DNA from: Mimachlamys varia
Lineage: Eukaryota > Mollusca > Bivalvia > Pectinida > Pectinidae
DNA length: 64,000 nt
Assembly: GCA_947623455.1 (NCBI GenBank)
Contig: OX392532.1
Coordinates: forward strand, 52,021,058-52,085,057
Reading direction: 5' to 3'
Shown here: in pieces, positions 45,463 to 58,060 of the stretch
How positions within the stretch are numbered: position 1 is the stretch's first letter
How the letters are laid out: each line of letters starts with the position of its first letter
Notes under the pieces: generated by a model
Database searches by the model: none
Told to the model about the DNA's origin: nothing
Seen by the model: the letters and a program-made list of their open reading frames with translations, nothing else
Made by a program: the position numbers and the translations under genes

Positions 45463-46183
45463 GTACGTTCAAGGAAACACTTCGTTGGAGAACAAAAGAG
45501 AGAAGGCGTACAAGTGTGATATCTGTAGTAAGGAATTTTCTGTATCGTTTAGCTTACAAAGACACAGACGATTGCATACAGGAGAGAAGCCTTACAAGTG
45601 TGATGTCTGTAGTAAGGGATTTTCCGAGGCATCTCACCTACAAAGACACCTGCGAATACATACAGGGGAGAAGCCTTACAAGTGTGATATTTGCAGTAAG
45701 GAATTTTCTGTATCATCTCACCTACAAGCACATAGACGGTTACACACGGGGGAGACACCTTACAAGTGTGATGTCTGTAGTAAAGAATTTTCTCAATCAT
45801 CTAACTTACAGACACACAGACGAATTCATTCAGGAGAAAAACCTTACAAGTGTGATATATGCAGCAATTCATTTTCTACATCTTCTAACTTAAACGTACA
45901 TAGACGATTACATACAGGAGACAAGCCTTACATGTGTGGTGTTTGTAGTAAGGAATGTTCTGTGTCATCCCAACTACAGACACACATGCGATTACATACT
46001 GGAGAAAAACCTTATCAATGTGATATCTGCAGTAAAACATTTTCCCAATCATCTATCTTAGAGAGACACAGACGAATACATACAGGAGAGAAACCTTACA
46101 GGTGTGATATATGCAACAAGGAATTTTCTTTATCATCTCACCTACAGAGACACAAACAATTGCATACAGGAGAGAAGCTTTAA
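45463..46183 (+). pseudogene. C2H2 zinc-finger gene D, 8 fingers, start codon lost
   Basis: Same acceptor and leader as the paralogues (TCATATTTCAG|GTACGTTCAAGGAAACACTT), but the conserved ATGGAG is TTGGAG (45492). Eight intact C-x2-C..H-x3-H fingers with TGEKPYK linkers follow and end in EKL-stop. The nearest upstream in-frame ATG (45428) lies in the intron. Unless TTG or an upstream exon supplies initiation, the gene cannot start normally. The fingers themselves show no lesions, so loss is recent or the gene uses another start. Beyond the stop, finger remnants continue. Confidence 0.75.
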
Positions 46184-46945
46184 AATGCGGTGTCTGTAGT
46201 ATGGATTTGTTCCGTTTCATCTATGCTACCTGTAGCTCACAGTAGCACAGACGAGTACATACAGGAGTGAAACTTTGCAAATGTGATTTCTGTATGTAAA
46301 GATCACGTAACACACACATATGCTGCACATCGTAACTTTAGTAATAGATACAATATGCAGAAAAAAATGAATTAAACTGCATCATACAGCTGTTTCGTCC
46401 TTCTAGGACTCTTCAGTGATGCTAGGGGCCAAAAGGTAGGAATCCAAAATTTCTTAACAAATGTAGCAGCAGAAGGTTCAGGTGCGTAAAACCCCTTTAA
46501 TTTATGAATTTAGAAGTAAAATTAAACTAGTTCTCTATAATTTCAAATCGTGTACTACGAAAATGTGTATAATATGTACCGTGCCACTACTCAAATGAGA
46601 TTTAACTGTGGCTATGGAGGCTCCAGCAAACCTCGGGGACTAAAACATCCACCAGCAGAGTCTGCCACCCCTATCTATAGATCACGTAACACGCACATAT
46701 GCTGCACCCCTTAAATTTAGTAATAGATACAGTATGCTTACAGTAGTAAGGTTGTTTCTGATTGACCTCGGCTACAACTGCGAATACATTAGAGAAGTAG
46801 TAAGGAAGTGGTGAATCATCTCACCAACAGACACACAGACGACGAGTGCATACAGACGTAAGGAATTTCTACATAACATCTAGTCTACAACGACACGTGA
46901 AATCATATACAAGACAAGTCTAGTATCTGTAGTGAGGAATAAAAA
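46184..46945 (+). pseudogene. Decayed finger tail of gene D and inserted repeats
   Basis: Remnants such as CACAGACGAGTACATACAGG (near 46248) and AACAGACACACAGACGACGA (near 46827) are finger debris. Between them are two copies (46303-46388 and 46683-46742) of a repeat CACGTAACAC.CACATATGCTGCAC. A plus-strand AATAAA lies at 46938-46943. Confidence 0.6.
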
Positions 46946-48000
46946 GATCAGTTTTATAAATAATGTGAAAAAGTAGAATTTCATCTTTTTAACTCACCAA
47001 CATCATAATGGAATATATCCAATCAGTCCTTCGATCCCTCGTAAACTTTTTCTTTCAAAAGTTACTATTTCCCTAAAGGTATATGCAATTTGAATACAGA
47101 TATCCCGTTGTCATTGGTTTCACATTTTAGTACTGTGTCCAACAGGCAGCTGTTTTCAACTAGTGCTAAATGGATATTTTTCAGTTTTAAAATGTTTCGC
47201 ATTGTCCCTCGTTATGTATTTTATATATTTTTTAATGAACCGATGGTTGGAAAAGATGGTCGACAGGTGGCCATCTTGAATTAAAAGAGTAAAGCACTAT
47301 AATTTGTTAAGGCTAATTTATGAAATTATGTCAAGAAAGTTTAACCTTCGCATTTTGGGTTTAAGAAATGATTTGGAAAATCAAAAAAGGTGCCCGTTAG
47401 CCATCTTATATTTTGGGAGGTAATATTGGTACAGCTTAAGACGGAGTGATTCGTTCTAAATTTCTTCGTCCGTCGCTCGTTATACACCAGTAAACAATTT
47501 GCGGTTTCTCAAAAAAAAAGAAAAAAAAATCAATTTGAATTTGTCAGGAACCTTCAAATGCCACGATTTATTGTGATCTATATATGGTCCTATTCGGAGC
47601 AGGGACAAATTGGTCAGATTGGCTAAATTTTCATAAATCTACATGTTCACCAGACTCATATACATTATATGTAGATCCTGGAATCAGACTGTTCTTAAAT
47701 GTACGAGTCTAAATATGCTCTTGATCAAAATTGTGAATTTTATGCCCTGGACTTCTCCCTTACATCCCCACTGAGTTATTTTTAGTGCGATTTTTTAAAA
47801 TTTATTTAAAATGTTGAAATTGACCAGTTTCGTAAGTCTTGCAGATACCCAGGTAGGTAAAGCAAATATTCTGGGATGAAAAGGGTATGAAGGTGCTTAA
47901 TCATTACCGTTAATGACCACAAAGTCCTGCAATTTGCCATTGGTGACGGAATATATTTTACTATCGTTTTACATACATAGGAAATTGAAATTGACTTCAA
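46946..48000. other. Intergenic, little recognised
   Basis: 47486-47590 matches 17990-18130 in inverted orientation. There is an A-rich tract at 47511-47529. No gene supported. Confidence 0.4.
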
Positions 48001-48245
48001 TTGAGAAATTCTTTTCAAGACACCGGCATGGCAGAAGTGAATGGTTTCCATTATGTAAGGATCTATTGGTCTATTTCAAAGGTTGTTTACTTGGATGTGA
48101 CCAAGATTTACATGGCAGGTGTCGTCGAGGGAGCAGACGGCGCTTACTCTTCCGGAACACCTGGTCTTCTTCTCTTCTGCTTTTACGAGAGTATCCATGT
48201 AAATCTTTCTTCTGTTATTATTTTGCCTCTAGTTTAATGATTTTT
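48001..48245 (+). pseudogene. 3' tail of the YIDD-type RT element (copy P6)
   Basis: A 78-residue frame contains YLDVTKIYMAGVVEGADGAY and CFYESIHVNLSSVIILPLV, homologous to copy P3. Truncated at the 5' side. Confidence 0.6.
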
Positions 48246-48333
48246 TACATGTTTATTTACTGTTTGTGAATTGTATTGCATCTTGCGCTAGATACTCCGA
48301 ACAATTCCCAAGGAACCACAAACCACAGCTTAA

Positions 48334-48412
48334 AGGCCGAATATACGTAACTTCAGGATATTTTTCGTGATTCTGAAAAATTCTGAAAAATAAAACAGTT
48401 TATATTTTAGAG
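48334..48412 (+). mobile_element. MITE family 'a', left-end fragment
   Basis: TTAAAGGCCGAATATACGTA then ACTTCAGGATATTTTTCGTG, after which homology stops. Confidence 0.65.
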
Positions 48413-48870
48413 GCCATCGGTCAAGGTTAAAGGACCACAAAGCGTGTGCACAGTTATACTCGTGTCACATCATAGCATCACAACTATGATCTGTAGCATA
48501 TTGCCATCAACTATATACACTTTTTAGTGAAACTACATACCATGCCTCTGATTTGCCATGTTATATTGTTTCACAGGTCAAGATATCATAAAAGTAAAAG
48601 TACTAGAAGAGTAATTACAAATGATAACATAATAACAGGAAACACAAACTTCCTGATTCAAGGGGGGTCTATCTATTCGACCCACTGCTCACTTCGTTTT
48701 AATTTAATACAAATGAAATACAGAAATATATACATGATCTGAAAAGAAGGATTCACCTGACATGATGAGAGTTTATAATATGATTAATTATTGTAACAAT
48801 TTATCATATGTAGGGGAGTTAGCTCAGTATTAATTAGTATAAATGATCTCACCCTTTTTGTCATATTTCA
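48413..48870. other. 5' flank/intron of gene E
   Basis: No exon recognised. It ends in a CCTTTTTGTCATATTTCAG acceptor. Confidence 0.4.
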
Positions 48871-48893
48871 GGTACATTAAAGGAAACACTTCA

Positions 48894-49626
48894 ATGGAGG
48901 AAACATGTCAGAAGCCCAGTTTACAGACACACAGGCGATTACCAACAGGAGAGAAACCTTACAAGGTGTGATATCTGTAGTAAGGAATTTTCTCAATCAT
49001 CAAGCTTACAGACACACAGGCGAATACATAGCGGGGATAAACCTTACGAGTGTGATATCTGTAGTAAGGATTTTTCTGTCTTATCTAACCTAAAGAGACA
49101 CAGACGATTACATACAGGAGAGAAGCCTTTCAAGTGTGATATCTGTAGTAAGGAATTCTTCCAATATGTTAGCTTAGAGAAACACAGACGGGTACATACT
49201 GGAGAGAAACCTTACAAGTGTGATTCCTGTAGTAAGAGATTTTCTGTATCATTCAATTTGCAGGCACACAAACGATTATTACATTCAGGAGAGAAACCTC
49301 ACAAGTGCGATGTCTGTAGTAAGGAATTTGGGCGCTCAACTAACCTACTGAATCACAGGCGAATACACACCGGTGAGAAACCTTACAAATGTGACTTATG
49401 TAGAATGGATTTTTCTCAATTGTATACCTTACAGGCACATATACGATTACACACTGGAGAGAAACCTTTCAAGTGTGACGTCTGTAGTAAGGAATTTTGC
49501 CACTCTTCTAACCTACTGAATCACAGACGAATACATACAGGAGAGAAGCCTTACAAGTGTGACGTTTGTAGTAAGGAATTTTCTCAATCATCTACCTTAA
49601 AGAGACACAAACGAGCACATACATGA
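48894..49626 (+). pseudogene. C2H2 zinc-finger gene E, frameshifted, 8 fingers
   Basis: The exon starts at 48872 with the family leader and ATGGAGG at 48894. Finger 1 has lost its Cys half, and an extra G in TACAAGGTGTGA (48961-48972) shifts the frame, giving a stop at 48969-48971. From 48967 the other frame stays open through eight canonical fingers (one H-x4-H type, LQAHKRLLH) to TGA at 49624, where the expected linker glycine codon GGA has become TGA. A ninth finger after the stop has CDIYSK (Cys to Tyr). Read as a pseudogene; the internal open frame lacks an ATG. Confidence 0.8.
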
Positions 49627-49774
49627 GATAAACCATATAAGTGTGATATTTATAGTAAGGCATTTTCTCAATCATTTACCATAATTTCACACAGACAATT
49701 GCATAAGAGAGAAAAACATTACAAGTGCGATGTCTGTTATAATATTGTTCTGTATCATATAGCTTTCAGACACA

Positions 49775-50128
49775 GAGGAATACATACGAAAGTGAAAAAC
49801 GTACAAGTGTGATGTATGTAGTAAGACATTTTCTCAATAATCAAGCTTACAGACACACAGACGAATACATACAAAAGTGAAAAACGTACAAGTGTGATGT
49901 ATGTAGTAAGACATTTTCTCAATAATCAAGCTTACAGACACACAGACGAATACATACAAAAGTGAAAAACGTACAAGTGTGATGTATGTAGTAAGACATT
50001 TTCTCAATAATCAAGCTTACAGACACACAGACGAATACATACAAAAGTGAAAAACGTACAAGTGTGATGTATGTAGTAAGACATTTTCTCAATAATCAAG
50101 CTTACAGACACACAGACGAATACAAACA
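49775..50128 (+). repeat. 85-bp dead-finger tandem array, four copies
   Basis: Near-identical units (starts at 49860, 49945, 50030 and 50115, plus a diverged first unit from about 49775) derive from a zinc-finger module. Each carries one extra base and an in-frame TAA (TTTTCTCAATAATCAAGCTT), so they were amplified after becoming non-coding. Confidence 0.85.
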
Positions 50129-50459
50129 AGTATGATGTTTCTAATCGTCTAACTTACTGAGACATAGATGGTAACATACATTAAGGAAAGTATTTGTAGG
50201 AATAGAGAGTTACTGAATCACCTCACCGAAACTGTCCAAAACAACATGATGTTTTGTTGATTACACCACTCGGATACTATTTAAATCTAGAAAACATTAA
50301 TTGCATCCCACTTGCGTTTGATTATTTACTTCACTGGTTACATGTTACATGTACTTCCATTTTTGATCGTGATTTTTTCGTAATAGGCGATGAATGATAA
50401 AACACAATTACTATCAAATAATATTTAGATTGCGTATTTTGTAGAATATTTTTCATTAA
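50129..50459. other. Downstream flank of gene E
   Basis: One more finger remnant (TCTAACTTACTGAGACATAG near 50144), then unique AT-rich sequence. Confidence 0.5.
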
Positions 50460-50847
50460 AGGCCCAATATACGTAACTTCAGGAATTTTTTCGGGATTCT
50501 GGAAAAATTATTAAAAAAATGCAGTTGATAACCATTCAAAAATAAGCCTAAAACGAAATAAACCTGAGCGGTAACTAACAAGAAACTCCTGACAGAAAAA
50601 TTTAAAGAACTGAAAATAATACAGGTGGGGCCCACTTCAACGACAAGCCTAAGGTAGAAGACAGTTCAAAATGGACACGTGTTTACAAATACAGAGTTTC
50701 AACTGCTGCTGTACCGGAAGTAGCTGAGTAGGAAGTCATCTCGAATATTGCTGATATCAGTTAATCTTAACTATATCTATAAATATAATAAGTTGTTAGG
50801 CTTGATTTTCGCTTCAGGTTTTGCCTAAAGTTACGTATATTGGGCCT
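50460..50847. mobile_element. MITE family 'a', full copy, inverted
   Basis: AGGCCCAATATACGTAACTT at the left and AAGTTACGTATATTGGGCCT at the right, TTAA on both sides. The interior is the reverse complement of 5675-6065. Confidence 0.85.
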
Positions 50848-51020
50848 TTAATGACATAAATGAAAACCATACTGTAATGTAATAGAGAATGAAAAAAATG
50901 AGATAAAGCGATCATTTCTTTTTGTACATTATTACCAAGGCACTATTTTTATATGCTTTTTTTTTAGATTTCAATGAGTACGTTTGTACAAAGTTCTAGG
51001 TTTGACCCCTTGTTAGGCTC

Positions 51021-51420
51021 TTATGGACTAACAACTAAATTAGCCTATCACAAAGTGTTTAATACGTTTGTAGTCCCTACTGAAAATTTGTCCCGGCTAA
51101 GTAATCTGTAGGTATTTAACTTTAACTTAATACATACTTTTGGTAGATTGTGATATGTGATGGCGGATTGATATGGGGTCAAAAGTCAGAGGGTGTTCCC
51201 GTCCCGTTTCACTGGTTTGACATGTAAATTTCCGGTCGTCCGAAGCAGACGCCTGTAGCGAGCTAATATGCCAGTAAACTCCTCATAAAATGCCCCTTGA
51301 AGCCTATGTCATGTATGTATCTGTGAATTTAGGCAGTTGTCACAAGTGTTGAACTTCAAATATTAATGTTATTAGCTCGAAAGCTTAGTAATAACATACA
51401 TTAGTTGTGTGAGTCCATAA
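51021..51420. mobile_element. MITE family 'b', copy 2
   Basis: The TIRs TTATGGACTAACAACTAAA and TTAGTTGTGTGAGTCCATAA are inverted. The body is inverted relative to 44077-44546. Confidence 0.8.
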
Positions 51421-51990
51421 AGTCACGTTATCTCTAATAGGGAATGTTTTCACGGGGCTCTTGCTACAGCAAATACAGGAATTGAAACCGGAATTGGTTA
51501 TAAAAAAGCAACAGAGAAAGTTATGGAACCGCCTGGTTTCTACAACATAAATAGCTTTTGTATGTGAATATTCGGTCGATTAGCCAATACTACTCGCACA
51601 GTTTACCGGTAGTGCTGTTCTGGATCATTCGCAAATTTCATAGAAATATTAACATGTGTTCCTAATTCGGGCGAATACGAACGAATACCGCTAGTGCCTA
51701 TTGGTGGCCATCTGAGAGCAATTACAACTTGTGAACGTTTGGAAATAACCACAGAATCCGTAGAGGATAATGAGTGCGACCTGTGATACTTAACAGAATT
51801 ATACGAAGCACTCGACTTACAGCACCGCACTGTAACTGAAGAGCGGGACGTATGTCGTTAATTAAGCCAATCTGTCGATACACTGCCATGGTTTAAGGAC
51901 GTGTACGATTTGGTGGAAATGTATTTGGAGGAAAGTATTCTGTCAAGTTGTGTCGATGCTGCTAGCCTATATCATAGTTATACTCATATT
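51421..51990. other. Intergenic, nothing recognised
   Basis: A 75-residue minus frame (51830-51603) has no recognisable domain or splice context; not called. Confidence 0.4.
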
Positions 51991-51994
51991 TATA

Positions 51995-52365
51995 CACCCC
52001 TCCCCCCAACCGCAACGAAGTTAGGGGGTATACTGTGACCCGGTTACCAAGACAACCAAGATGTCTGCAGAACAATACGCTGCATGCGGTTCAACATGGT
52101 CTCTAACATTCCTGTGTACTTTCTCTTGAATCGGTGCACAGGTTTTTGAGTAGTTTTCTGCCCCCCCCCCCCCCCCCCCAAAAAAAAGAAAAGAAAATAT
52201 GGGAATTGAAGTGACCTTGTTCCCACGGGAACCAAAATTTCAACCTGATATGGTCTACAATGTATAAAAATTATTGCCGTCAAGTTTCCTTGAAATCCCC
52301 CTCGGACAACCCGATTCGAGTACTACTAAACCCCCTTACTTCGTTGCAGGATGGGAGTATAAAAT
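51995..52365. mobile_element. Foldback/MITE with CGCAACGAAGTTAGGGGGT arms and poly-C core
   Basis: CGCAACGAAGTTAGGGGGT (52011-52029) is inverted at 52330-52348 (ACCCCCTTACTTCGTTGC-type). The interior holds a 19-base poly-C run (52161-52179). The terminal sequence is common in molluscan genomes in my recollection. Confidence 0.65.
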
Positions 52366-52527
52366 ACAAATTTCGAGCGGGGGCAAGGTACGCCCCTCCG
52401 ACCCGATCAGACGTCACCTGAGATTAAAAGTAAAAACAATGCCAATGATAATTGCAAAACCGATGAAATAAAATTCCTAACTATAGATTGTCTAATTGGA
52501 CTCACAAAAAACAAGCAAAGATGACGT

Positions 52528-52615
52528 AACACACACATGTGCTGCACCTTTTAAATTTAGTAATATATACAGTAGGACGAAAAAATTAATTAAACTACAT
52601 CATACAGTTGCCTTA
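52528..52615 (+). repeat. Third copy of the CACGTAACAC.CACATGTGCTGCAC repeat
   Basis: Matches 46303-46388: ACACACATGTGCTGCACC, TTTAGTAATATATACAG, ATTAAACTACATCATACAG. Confidence 0.65.
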
Positions 52616-55600
52616 CCTACATACACGTAGTGTCAATCGATTCAAATGTTTTCACTGTTGGTAAGGTAACCAATGCATCTAGAAAATAGTTTGAATGATA
52701 ATACAATATACCTGAATAAAACAAACACATTATTTAACAGGTCGGGGAAAACCCAAAATTTGCGTATAATATGCCGATTGGGGAATGGATCTGTTACTAA
52801 GAATGGCTCAAATCACTTTGAATTCATCTTTTTCAATTTTTCTGTCCAAGTCGCATCAATTTATGACCAAAACATAATATTTTGCTGAAATTTTACTTAG
52901 AAACTTGATGTAACAATCGCTGCCGTAATACCTCTACCATCGAAACATAGATCGAAGGTGTTGCATCTGATTCGGTACTTCCGCGCACGCAAATAGCAAT
53001 TTGTACTAAATGCGACTTGCAAAGAAACACTGAAAAAGCAAAATACCAAGTTGACTTTGGCTATTCTAAGTAAAAAATCCATACAAATATATCAAATTGG
53101 AATTTCTAAGAGAGGGGTATTAACAACATATCTTTTGAGGTCGTTTACTAATTCAGTATTTTAAAATTTATTTTCCGGCGACGTTTGAGATCCGTTTTTA
53201 GTATATGATCCTTGATCAAGAGATCTTGGAACAATACATATTGTGGAATTTTGCAATGCATTATGGCGACCGGATTCTCTAGTTCGAATGACACGATAAA
53301 AATAACCATTTTGGCACATTCCAGTTTTCTTCAAAACCTAAAAAACTCGTCGAGTATTTCTATCGTGTTATGATGATGGATGTCGTTGCCGAAAAATGTT
53401 TGAAAAATCATTTTTGCCTTCGTTTTTATTATACAAATGGTCCAGAATTAAGCTTTCTAATTTTTGAACCCATGCAAAATATATCCGGATTCATTTTTCA
53501 TCGACGCTAAAATTGGAGCGTAATTTTTTACTTTTATTTTTCAAAACAGGAGCGGTAAATCCGACGAACAATAAATGACCAGGGACGTTAACGTTCCTGG
53601 TATGACCTTAGGATATTTCATGGAAAGCTCCCGTAGCTTTATGTTGGGATTGATATTCAGATTGCAGGTTACTACGTCTCCAGATGAATTATACCATAAC
53701 AATTTGTGGATTAAAACGTGGTAATGCTGAAGGATGGGTTATAAGTTCAACTGTTGTTGTAATTGCGAAGCTTAGGAGCAATTGGTACCGAAAAACTGTA
53801 GGAAATGATAGGTGACTAAGGTGTTTTTTTATATCGGAATGCGGTGGTATGTAAGCTTGAACAGACTGCTGGTGTTAATAGCATCAATTTCCCTGGTCGA
53901 CTTTCATACAATGTTGAGTCGCTGGTGCCGCATGACCGCCCGGTCGCACGAGCCAGTTTAGTCAAATTTCTGTCACATCATCATTCATATGATGGCTCCT
54001 TTACGCTAGTTCTCAAAGGCCATTCCTTCCAACTTCGAACCAACCTGTGTAATTCCTGTCATTTGATATTGGAGACTACTTATTCTCTCATATCTCGCCA
54101 TGTTGGATAGGGTTTTCCAGTGTAAGAAAGCTATGTAGAAAAATCTATCTTACATAGCTTATCACGCGACGTGACCTCACAATGGCTCATCAATGGCGTA
54201 ACGTCACGAACATTGTAAAGTCTCACGCCGAGGAGATAAAACGACGACGTAATGAAATTAAAAGCTTTTTGCAATATTTTAACCATAAATATTAGAAAAA
54301 TGATATTAATTTTTGCAAATATTGAGTATGTTTAAGGACTAGGTACAGCCATATTGGTTGTAACCTGGTTGAAAATGGTAATTTTAAAGTTTTAATATCT
54401 CCTTTCAATAAATTGCATAAGCTTTATCCCATTATGTTTAATATTGATATAAAATGCAGTTCAGCCCCCAAAATAAGAAAAATCTGTACTTACGAAAAAC
54501 TTATTCAGTAAATAATATCCAAATGGGAGTGCGTAAATATTTTTCATTTAGTTATTTGAAACATTTCAAAAAAATAATACAAAGTTACTGCAATGTTCAT
54601 AGAATAAAAGAATGGTAGCCCAGTGTTAACATTTTGATATAGGTCTGTAAATCAGAGTATCAGGGAGATATACACAGGTACCCCCTCACAAATTGCAAAG
54701 TAGTTACCTGTATCTCGTGGAGGCAATATAGGGGCATTCTTTTATATTACAATTGGCCATTTATCATGTAAATGTATGCTTAGTGTCAAATAAATGTATA
54801 AGATTGAAATAATAACACCGACATAACGTAATTTACATTTAAAATACGGTTACCTATTTACTTATTAAGTTTGAGATATGTATTTTGATACTCATGTGCC
54901 TTAACTGCAACTCATGTTTACAAAGGCAACAATTTACGCTAGCGATGTTTGACAGGTGCGAAGCTGAGAACGAATCGGTATAATCAGTGAGTTAGTACTG
55001 ACCGATCCACGCGTAAGTGGATATAATATATACGAATTTTATCAGAATTTATACAACACAAATTAAACTTTGTTGACAATTCTTTCAAAATCATTAAATT
55101 ACCAGAAAAAATCAATGCCGGAAGTGCCGAAGAACATTTTCCCCACTGCTGTACATTCGCCACAAAAAGGAAAACTGTTTATAGCGGGTCTCTGGGATGT
55201 TACAAGGAAAACAATAGTGACAGGTTAAATATACATCTCAAAGGTGTGACAGGTTAAATATATATTTTGTAGTAACATATCTATTACCAATGTTAAAAAA
55301 TGTTGGCGTTCGGAGAACACACTTTATGAACAATATTTTCACATATTTCACCTTTGTAATCTAGAAAGAAAAAAATGAAAATACAAATATTGATCTTTCT
55401 TTTTTAATTTGGCATTTTGCAAATATGCATTGAATTTGCCTTGATGTAAATGTAGTTCGCATTCATAACATCTATAAATGCCAACCTTCACTGTATGCAT
55501 ATAGCTCTTAGTTGGGGACTTCAACCAAGTACTACTTTAAAAAAGGTATTTTTGATCCTTACCCTTAGCCAGAACCGATTTTATTATTTGAATAATTCTT

Positions 55601-56480
55601 AATGCCCACCTTTTTGGGATGCTTCCAACAAAATTAGGTCATATATATTGGCCTGTCAATATGGGTAATATCGATTTTTAACACGACGATAATGACTTTG
55701 TTTGTAATTTTTAGTAAAAGAAATACTAATAATCATGATTAATATAGATTCAAGCTTAGGTTAATTTCATTGCATTAGATAATCTGTAATTCATCTTTTT
55801 ATATCAGAGATTTTGTATTCACTCATAAACATTTATGAACCTTCGAAAATGACTGGTAGCGCTAATATCGAGCTATTCGAAAGTCCAAATTGAATAACTT
55901 CTCAATTTATGTATTTTGTATTTAGATTAGCTTCAAAAAAGACTATGCTTAAAACTCATCAAATTATTTCCTATGCACATTTTTCTGAACAGAAATGACA
56001 TCTTGGTGAAGACTTCAAGAAATAGTGAACCAATTCAGGTTGATCAAATTCTCATTTTGTGCAATTTCGACTGAGCTGCTGAAAATGTCCATGATTTTGA
56101 ACAACAAAAATTAGTGTATATGTTTTATGTTAGGTTCGATTGCCAACACTTTTGGTAGGAATTACCATAACATGCCCCTTTTGACTAAATGGAAGTAAGG
56201 TTGAAATAGTATTTTATATTGAAACAAATCAGACTTTTTCTTCTTCCCATACCACGCATTGGGGATACACACATTTTGATAAAGCTATGAAGTAGTATGG
56301 ATGTTAAATACAGTTCAGTATTTACATACATTTAAGGCGGCTTTACTGGCAAAGTCATTGTGAAGTGGTTGATTCTTTGTTAATTCTATGGTTCAATAAA
56401 TGATAATGGGTATGTACTTGTCTTGAGTAATTTCTTTATATTTCAGGAGTAAGCTAGAATATTTCTGATTTGTTAATAAT
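52616..56480. other. Long AT-rich intergenic stretch
   Basis: No supported gene. Minor structures: a near-perfect 24-bp palindrome ACCAGGGACGTTAACGTTCC+TGGT at 53578-53601, and a small hairpin AAGCTATGTA/TACATAGCTT at about 54128-54160. Confidence 0.45.
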
Positions 56481-56489
56481 AGAAGGCCT

Positions 56490-56590
56490 CTCATTGGCTG
56501 GCCAGGTATATAAATACAGGCTTCATCAGCTGGAAAGCTGGCTCTATGTTCTGGCAGTCGAGGTGGAAGGATCACTAAGGAAAAAAAGGT
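56490..56590 (+). promoter_or_regulatory. Candidate core promoter and short first exon
   Basis: An inverted CCAAT box (ATTGG, 56493-56497) and TATATAAATA (56507-56516) are followed about 70 bases later by a donor-like AAAG|GTAATT (56587/56588). No downstream coding exon was recognised in the window, so it may belong to a non-coding transcript or be chance. Confidence 0.3.
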
Positions 56591-56817
56591 AATTAGTGAC
56601 CAAGCTGCATAAGTTTGGGCCTCGCTGCATAAGCTAGGGTTCCACCGTTCTCCTTTATAGATCAATGCCAAAATAAATTGTATTACTCGGTTAAGTGTAC
56701 AGTCACAGGGTATCAAAGTACAGGGTGACGTACTATTGATAGAAAGTGACAGGTACCAAGACACTGGTTTTACCAAGACTTCAGGGTTTACCAAGGCATA
56801 GACTTCATAGCGTGTAG

Positions 56818-56965
56818 AGTGACTTGGTCAAAAGGTAGTCGCGGTAAAGGGTGACGTGGTCAAAGTGTGTCGCGGTCAAGAGTGTACACAGTCACGGTCT
56901 TGGTCAAGATGACGTGGTCAAGTTGTGTTGCGGTCAAAGTTGTACACAGTCACTGTCACGGCAAT
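56818..56965 (+). repeat. Degenerate GTGACGTGGTCAAAGTGTGTCGCGGTCAA repeat
   Basis: Two to three imperfect copies with GTGTACACAGTCACGGTC between them. GC-richer than its surroundings. Confidence 0.6.
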
Positions 56966-58060
56966 TGGTCCAAGATAGAACTTGGTAACGAACTGCAGGC
57001 ACGCAACCGTTACAATTGAAAAACAAATGTGGGAAAATATCCTTTTTTTGTTTTTCAGAATCGTGGACTTTTCAAGGATTGAGCAAAATATGCATTAGGT
57101 TGAGTTTTCATCATCAAAACTTGGCCCCATTTGTAAACTCATCATACCAACATTAGTTTTAGCAGTAAGTGGTGCTCATACATGAATAGATATAAGATGC
57201 TTTAAGTCATTTGCTTGCACTTATTCCAATTATATGTCTCAGAAATAGGTAGATCGTTCGATTTGGACATAAAAATATCTTCAATTTAGCACAATGTGCA
57301 AGATTTGACGACTGAAAGGTTTTTCGTATGCAAATGTACAATTGGTCATTGGACATTGATACTGATGATAGTTAATATTATTCTCTACGTACATTTGAAA
57401 AGAAAAGCCAAAATAGTCTTGTGAAAAATGTTTTTCGGCCATATTGAGTTCTCTTTTTCTTCAATACAATACCAAGGATGAAATTGTTTTATGTATCTGT
57501 TTTCTATATTAGTTGGTTTTTTACATACTGTTAAATCCATATATCCAGTGTTACAATTGAGGTAGATATTAGACCTCAAATATGGTTATATGTGTGATTT
57601 TCTTAATTTTCCTGATCCTTTACAAGACCAAAAAACACTTTCCCCCATTAGGATTTTCTAGGATTTTTTTCCGTTAAAAGTATGATGCTCATCAACCAAA
57701 AAATAAAGGAATAAATTCTGTTGCAATTAGTTCGAGGTTAAATCATAAATTGACTGGACTAATAAGGAAGTCCAATACTATATTGGGAGATGGCTTAATA
57801 TAAGAGTGAACTCCTGTTGCTATATCCCATTAAAGCAAATGTTGTATATATTAAACCTTGTATTGTAAATATTTGTGAATAAAATACTGTTTAAACCAAT
57901 ACTATATACTGTGTACATTTATTGCATAATTTGCAGACAACATTTTGTAGCTCCCATATCTTTGTGTTCGACAAAGAGTAGATCTGTTGATGATACCTTG
58001 TTTTAACTGTTCCAAAGTCCATCGGGGTGGATTCTTACTATGGCAAGCCATCTTAACATT
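56966..58060. other. Intergenic, nothing recognised
   Basis: AT-rich sequence without a supported gene or repeat. Confidence 0.4.

Noticed and set aside
48961..48972. AAG|GTGTGA in gene E as a real splice donor
   Set aside because: An extra G in the finger codon series explains it, and no acceptor would restore the array; treated as a frameshift.
56393..56794. 133-residue minus-strand ORF
   Set aside because: No recognisable domain; overlaps a plus-strand promoter-like region and lacks splice or start context.
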